Positions 6,654 to 7,953 of a stretch of 7,953 nt of DNA are shown here, piece by piece. Both the position numbers and the translations under genes were made by a program. The stretch comes from Pseudomonadota bacterium (GTDB lineage: Bacteria; Pseudomonadota; Alphaproteobacteria; Rhizobiales; Hyphomicrobiaceae): contig QGVC01000165.1 of the NCBI GenBank assembly GCA_003242645.1, forward strand, positions 1 to 7,953, given 5' to 3'. Positions within the stretch are counted from its first letter, which is position 1. The number at the start of each line of letters is the position of its first letter. The notes below the pieces were generated by a model. The model was not told where the DNA came from, made no database searches, and saw only the letters and a program-made list of their open reading frames with translations.

Positions 6654-7544
6654 TCAGCCCATGTTCTTGAGGGCATCCGGCCGCTCGCGCAGATACCAGT
6701 CGTAGATTTCCTCACCGGTCCAGAACAACACGTCCGGCCGGCGCGTGATCTTCTCAAGCACGCGCCGGAAATGCTTGGCTCGATGCGGCGCGCCCATGAT
6801 GTAGGGATGCACCACCAGCGCCATAACGCGCGCGGACTCCGCGCTGTCGTGATAGAGCTGCTCGAATTGGTCCATCGCCCGATCGTGATACTCGGACGCT
6901 TTGTGATGCTGGATCAGCATCATGGCAACGTCATTACATTCCTGAGTGTAGGGAATGCTCACGATGGGTTTGGTGCGGGTTTTCAGCACGACGGGCTGAT
7001 CATCAAGAACCCAATCGCAGACGTAATCGAAGCCTTCCTCGACCAGAATGTCGGGAGTTTCCCAGGTCTCGGTCAATCCGGGCCCGAGCCATCCGCGGGG
7101 GGCTTTGCCGGTGAAAGATTTGATCGCCTCCACCGTCATGCGAATGTCCTCGCGCTCGTCGGGCACCTTCTGCATGTTTTTCTGGCCGAAGCCATGGCCC
7201 ATGAACTCCCAACCACGCTCCAACGCGGCGCGGGAAATCGGCTCGTAGGTCTTGATCGCCTTACCGTTGATGGCCAACACCGCCCTGATGCCGTGATTGT
7301 CGAGAATTTCCAGCAGGCGCCAGAAACCGACTCGATTGCCATACTCGTGCCAGGCCCAGTTTGGAATATCCGGCATTGGTGAGCCGCCCGCCGGCGGGGT
7401 AAGCACCGTGCGCGGCATGGTCTCGCGGGGGTCCCATTCCTCCACGTTGACGATGACCCAGACCACCATTCGGGCCTTGCCAGGCAATTTCAGCGGGGGT
7501 CGCTCTGTAATTGCCGAGTATGCAATGCGCTCTGTGGGTAGCAT
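6654..7544 (-). CDS. NodB/PuuE-fold polysaccharide-deacetylase-like hydrolase
   Basis: Cytoplasmic hydrolase of the polysaccharide deacetylase superfamily, 296 residues, no signal peptide. Visible motifs in order: VNVEEWD at 32-38 (motif 1, acidic), GWEFMGHGFGQKNM at 111-124 with H117 (motif 2), RGWLGPG at 150-156 (motif 3), WVLDDQPV at 178-185 (motif 4), and LVVHPYIMG at 243-251 with H246 (motif 5). In classical NodB enzymes motif 2 is H-x-x-x-H. Here the second histidine is replaced (HGFGQ), as in several PuuE-like members. That subgroup includes allantoinase PuuE and bacterial cyclic imide hydrolase, which cleave C-N bonds of small molecules. With an importer directly downstream and no export signal, a catabolic amide, imide or ureide hydrolase is more likely than cell-wall deacetylation. 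The ATG at 7544 is 3 nt after the previous stop (TGAGCGATG). The exact substrate is unknown. Confidence 0.83.
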   Translation of the reverse strand: MLPTERIAYSAITERPPLKLPGKARMVVWVIVNVEEWDPRETMPRTVLTPPAGGSPMPDIPNWAWHEYGNRVGFWRLLEILDNHGIRAVLAINGKAIKTYEPISRAALERGWEFMGHGFGQKNMQKVPDEREDIRMTVEAIKSFTGKAPRGWLGPGLTETWETPDILVEEGFDYVCDWVLDDQPVVLKTRTKPIVSIPYTQECNDVAMMLIQHHKASEYHDRAMDQFEQLYHDSAESARVMALVVHPYIMGAPHRAKHFRRVLEKITRRPDVLFWTGEEIYDWYLRERPDALKNMG

Positions 7545-7547
7545 CGC

Positions 7548-7910
7548 TCAGGACACCTTCGCTCCGATCGAAAACGAAAAGGGCGCCAATCCCTCAATCC
7601 GCGCGACCAATTTGTCGCCCGGCTGCAAGGGACCTACGCCAGCCGGCGTGCCGGTCATTATGAGATCACCGGGCTCGAGCCGGTAAGATGCCGAAAGGTT
7701 CGCAATGATTTCGGGCGTCGTCCAGATCATTTGCTTGAGGTCGCCCCTTTGGCGCTCTTTGCCGTTGACTTCTATCGAGATGGCTCCAGCTAGCAGATGG
7801 CCGACCAATGACACTGGATGGATTGGACCAACAGGCGCCGAGTTATCGAAGGACTTGCCAATCTCCCAGGGTAGACCCTTGGACAAGGATTCAGTCGCCG
7901 ATAAAGGCAC
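7548..7910 (-). CDS. Fumarylacetoacetate hydrolase family protein, C-terminal part
   Basis: C-terminal half of an FAH-superfamily enzyme. The family includes fumarylpyruvate hydrolase, acylpyruvases and 2-hydroxyhepta-2,4-diene-1,7-dioate isomerases, which break C-C bonds or isomerise 2-oxo diacids at the ends of aromatic pathways. From residue 10 the match is clear: SKGLPWEIGKSFDNSAPVGP, then ISIEVNGKERQRGDLKQMIW, then GDLIMTGTPAGVGPLQPGDK near the C-terminus. About 110 residues of a domain usually over 200 are seen; the metal-binding E-x-E region lies further upstream, off the window. The GTG at 7910 is not a credible true start. Upstream of residue 10 the family pattern (a T-R-R-D-L-Q-like stretch) is absent, and an in-frame TGA lies at 7923-7925, suggesting errors or a break at the contig edge. 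The stop is 3 nt before the deacetylase-like gene, so this is the first gene seen in the operon. Confidence 0.83.
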   Translation of the reverse strand: MPLSATESLSKGLPWEIGKSFDNSAPVGPIHPVSLVGHLLAGAISIEVNGKERQRGDLKQMIWTTPEIIANLSASYRLEPGDLIMTGTPAGVGPLQPGDKLVARIEGLAPFSFSIGAKVS

Positions 7911-7953
7911 GGAAGGGCGACTTCAGCGGGATAGCGCAAAACAGATACCAAGG

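Noticed and set aside
6627..7382. Plus-strand open frame of 251 codons opposite the deacetylase-like gene
   Set aside because: It is antisense to a gene with all five ordered NodB-type motifs and tight operon joins; no motif is visible in the plus-strand product.
7872..7953. Possible second (i5-side) Nextera adapter at the right end
   Set aside because: The best ungapped alignment I could make by eye is only about 16 of 33 positions, and the index and P5 tail do not follow convincingly. This contrasts with the clear match at the left end.

Overview
The window looks like a contig, or contig end, from a GC-rich proteobacterium. An alphaproteobacterium of the Hyphomicrobiales type is my best guess, from the Liv-type transporter operon style, codon choice and a TAXI-type binding protein; this is inference and no marker gene is present. 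Nearly all real coding sequence is on the minus strand.

Layout from left to right. Positions 1-57 are not genomic: read on the minus strand they are an error-rich copy of the Illumina Nextera (Tn5) read-through adapter, an 8-nt index slot and the start of the P7 tail. Positions 58-964 hold a TAXI-family TRAP solute-binding protein gene that lacks its 3' end because real sequence stops at about 58. Positions 965-2016 are about 1 kb with no intact gene. This stretch has short inverted repeats, a weak promoter candidate upstream of the TAXI gene, and at 1744-1955 (+) a frameshifted relic of the N-terminal domain of a P4-type tyrosine integrase.

Positions 2017-7953 are one tightly packed minus-strand operon. 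In transcription order it reads: fumarylacetoacetate-hydrolase-family enzyme (5' part missing or corrupted at the window edge), NodB/PuuE-fold polysaccharide-deacetylase-like hydrolase, livH, livM, Tat-type substrate-binding protein, a terminator-like hairpin, livG, livF. The junctions are very short: two 3-nt gaps, a TAATG overlap, a 19-nt gap and an 8-nt overlap. The only real break is 67 nt between the binding protein and livG, and that is where the hairpin sits.

How it may work together: the binding protein, LivH/LivM and LivG/LivF form a complete branched-chain/hydrophobic amino-acid (HAAT) type ABC importer. Such importers often carry substrates other than amino acids, such as aromatic acids, amides and ureides. 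The two co-transcribed hydrolases, one C-N hydrolase/deacetylase-like and one C-C hydrolase like fumarylpyruvate hydrolase, suggest import and breakdown of an amide- or ring-containing carbon source. The substrate cannot be read from sequence. I see no CRISPR array, tRNA, rRNA or novel defence system. The most secure unusual observation is the uncut sequencing adapter at the left end.
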